From positions 4,977,001-5,041,000 of the forward strand of contig NZ_CP083761.1 of the NCBI RefSeq assembly GCF_023558375.1: 64,000 bases of DNA. Reading direction: 5' to 3'. A program made the translations under genes and the position numbers. This stretch comes from Chroococcidiopsis sp. CCMEE 29 (GTDB lineage: Bacteria > Cyanobacteriota > Cyanobacteriia > Cyanobacteriales > Chroococcidiopsidaceae). Shown piece by piece: positions 62,770 through 64,000 of the stretch (positions within the stretch are counted from its first letter, which is position 1; every line of letters starts with the position of its first letter). Under the pieces are notes generated by a model that was given only the letters and a program-made list of their open reading frames with translations, was not told where the DNA came from and searched no databases.

Positions 62770-63804
62770 ATGACTGACCACTCCACCTGGACCCCTCTCC
62801 ATGCACGAATACATCGCACCCTCCGATCGCGCCACCTCTTAGAACGCAACCAAACAATACTCGTTGCCGTATCCGGTGGACAAGATTCCCTGTGCTTAAT
62901 CAAACTCCTCTTAGATTTACAACAAAAATGGGAATGGCAGCTAGGAATTGCTCACTGCGATCACCGCTGGCGTTCCGACTCTCAAGCCAATGCCAACTAC
63001 GTCAAACAAATAGCAACAAACTGGCACCTACCATTTTATTGCTATACGGCCAAGCAACCGCCCAAAAGTGAAGCAGCAGCGCGGCAATGGCGATATCAAG
63101 CATTCAGTGCGATCGCCCAAACAAATGGTTACAACTGCATTGTTACTGGTCATACAGCAAGTGATCGCGCCGAAACCCTGCTTTATAACCTGATTCGCGG
63201 GAGTGGTGCAGATGGTCTGCAAGCTCTAACTTGGAGACGCTCAATCGATTCTGGGCTTTTGTTAGTGCGTCCACTGCTAGATGTTACTCGCACTGAAACT
63301 GCCCAATTTTGTCAAGACATGCAGCTAACAGTTTGGGAAGATGCCACCAATCAAGACTTAAAGTATGCCCGTAACCGCATCCGTCAAGAATTACTGCCCT
63401 ACTTGCAAACCCACTTCAACCCGCAAGTCGAATCAGCCTTAGCCCAAACCGCTGAACTTTTACAAGCTGAGGTAGAATATCTAGAACAAGCTGCCCATCA
63501 GCTGCGGCTTCGCGCACAGACAGAAGCTTCAAGAGCAGGGGGAAAATCTAACCTCTCGCCTCTCGCCTCTCACCCCTCGTCCCTTCAACTAAATCGCCAC
63601 CTACTACAGACGGCCCCACTCGCCCTGCAACGTCGCGTCATCCGCCAATGGTTGCACCAAGCACTATCTTGTACTCCCAGCTTTGAACAAATCGAAAAAC
63701 TGACTGCCCTGATTACAGCCCCTAGTGGTTCGCAGACCGATCCGTTTCCAGGCGGTGCGATCGCTCAAGTAGAGAAAGACTGGATCTGGCTAAAACCAGG
63801 CTAA
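62770..63804 (+). CDS. tilS: tRNA(Ile)-lysidine synthase TilS
   Basis: 344 residues. PP-loop ATPase motif LVAVSGGQDSLCL, HCDHRWR, then CIVTGHTASDRAETLLYNLIRGSGADGL and a DATNQDLKYARNRIR motif: all TilS hallmarks. It converts C34 of tRNA-Ile(CAU) to lysidine. The C-terminal domain is short, as in other cyanobacteria. A C-rich tandem repeat (63545-63590) encodes LSPLASHPSSL between helices. ATG 62770. Confidence 0.95.
   Translation: MTDHSTWTPLHARIHRTLRSRHLLERNQTILVAVSGGQDSLCLIKLLLDLQQKWEWQLGIAHCDHRWRSDSQANANYVKQIATNWHLPFYCYTAKQPPKSEAAARQWRYQAFSAIAQTNGYNCIVTGHTASDRAETLLYNLIRGSGADGLQALTWRRSIDSGLLLVRPLLDVTRTETAQFCQDMQLTVWEDATNQDLKYARNRIRQELLPYLQTHFNPQVESALAQTAELLQAEVEYLEQAAHQLRLRAQTEASRAGGKSNLSPLASHPSSLQLNRHLLQTAPLALQRRVIRQWLHQALSCTPSFEQIEKLTALITAPSGSQTDPFPGGAIAQVEKDWIWLKPG
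63540..63590 (+). repeat. CCTCTCG-type repeat inside the tilS coding frame
   Basis: CCTCTCGCCTCTCGCCTCTC then CCCCTCGTCCC, coding SNLSPLASHPSSLQ. Matches intergenic repeat units near 46760-46815. Confidence 0.75.
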
Positions 63805-63842
63805 TTTAAAACTTAAAACTATTCCAGGTTAGCCATGCTCTT

Positions 63843-64000
63843 TTACAAAAATAGCTGGCGGATTTGGGTAATGACATCGAGTTGATAGTCACCAGGCTGT
63901 TGTGCTTGCTCCAGGGTCGTGGCGATCGCCTGCAGCTTATTTCTTAGCCTATCCAGATTATCCTGAACTGGTCTTAGCATCTCTTGATAAAGATTAACTT
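63843..64000 (-). CDS. C-terminal end of an unrecognised protein (partial)
   Basis: 52 codons are open from the right edge to TAA at 63843-63845: VNLYQEMLRPVQDNLDRLRN, then KLQAIATTLEQAQQPGDYQL and DVITQIRQLFL. It reads as amphipathic helices. The rest lies outside the window. It is convergent with tilS, 38 bp apart. I do not recognise the family. Confidence 0.6.
   Translation of the reverse strand, partial: VNLYQEMLRPVQDNLDRLRNKLQAIATTLEQAQQPGDYQLDVITQIRQLFL

Overview
This window is a piece of a cyanobacterial chromosome. The evidence is the gene set: chlorophyll synthase chlG, the photosystem I biogenesis gene btpA, the cytochrome b6f subunit petP, ccsB, a PucC/BCH1-type pigment transporter, a CrhR-like helicase, a VKOR-thioredoxin fusion, and a TerB-like gene with a Mo-nitrogenase C-terminal domain. 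GCGATCGC (HIP1) octamers are frequent, and heptamer-type short tandem repeats (TTAGGGG, CCAAAAT, CCTCGCC types) sit between genes. No tRNA, rRNA, CRISPR array or intact mobile element was seen. The species cannot be named from sequence alone; the gene mix looks like a unicellular or filamentous freshwater or terrestrial cyanobacterium.

Layout. 1-16.2 kb is mostly core genes: a CHASE2 sensor kinase cut by the window edge, VKOR-Trx, btpA, rimO, an RNA helicase, an aldo/keto reductase, BCH1, an inositol-monophosphatase-like enzyme, a VanZ-LamG membrane protein, ChaN plus a cupin, a small membrane protein, chlG, a Get3/ArsA-like ATPase with an alpha-crystallin tail, and petP.

16.5-42.2 kb is one long plus-strand surface-polysaccharide cluster. 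It has a Wzm/Wzt-type ABC exporter (with a Uma2 endonuclease gene between its two halves), a methyltransferase and a double glycosyltransferase with coiled coils and a shared TSKFW tail motif, several GT2 and GT4 transferases, polytopic membrane proteins (DUF2142, GT39-like and a paralogous pair), an FAD oxidoreductase, an NAD-dependent epimerase-like protein, a sugar isomerase-like protein and rfbC-rfbD-rfbA for dTDP-rhamnose (rfbB is not in the window). The middle (about 24.3-37.7 kb) is AT-rich. It carries a duplicated two-gene cassette: a single-pass beta-sandwich protein plus a polytopic protein. Between the copies lies a fossil of the first 21 codons of the FAD gene and the tail of a lost gene; the lost gene's tail recurs before the intact FAD gene. 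This is the most unusual region.

42.2-64 kb returns to core and housekeeping genes: a small DMT transporter, a TerB-like gene, obgE, a frameshifted Uma2 gene, a serine hydrolase, a TrmJ-like methyltransferase, a 50-residue DUF2256 protein, isoaspartyl peptidase, glmU, an HD-GYP response regulator, an MnmD-like methyltransferase, a rhodanese, a TPR protein, a HlyD/MacB-type export pair without an adjacent ATPase, a group 2 sigma factor, a decayed IS200/IS605 tnpB, a DUF3352 protein, ccsB, tilS and the tail of an unrecognised gene. Tandem-repeat DNA has entered several reading frames here (iaaA, trmJ, ccsB, tilS). Product names are based on motifs read by eye; no database search was run.
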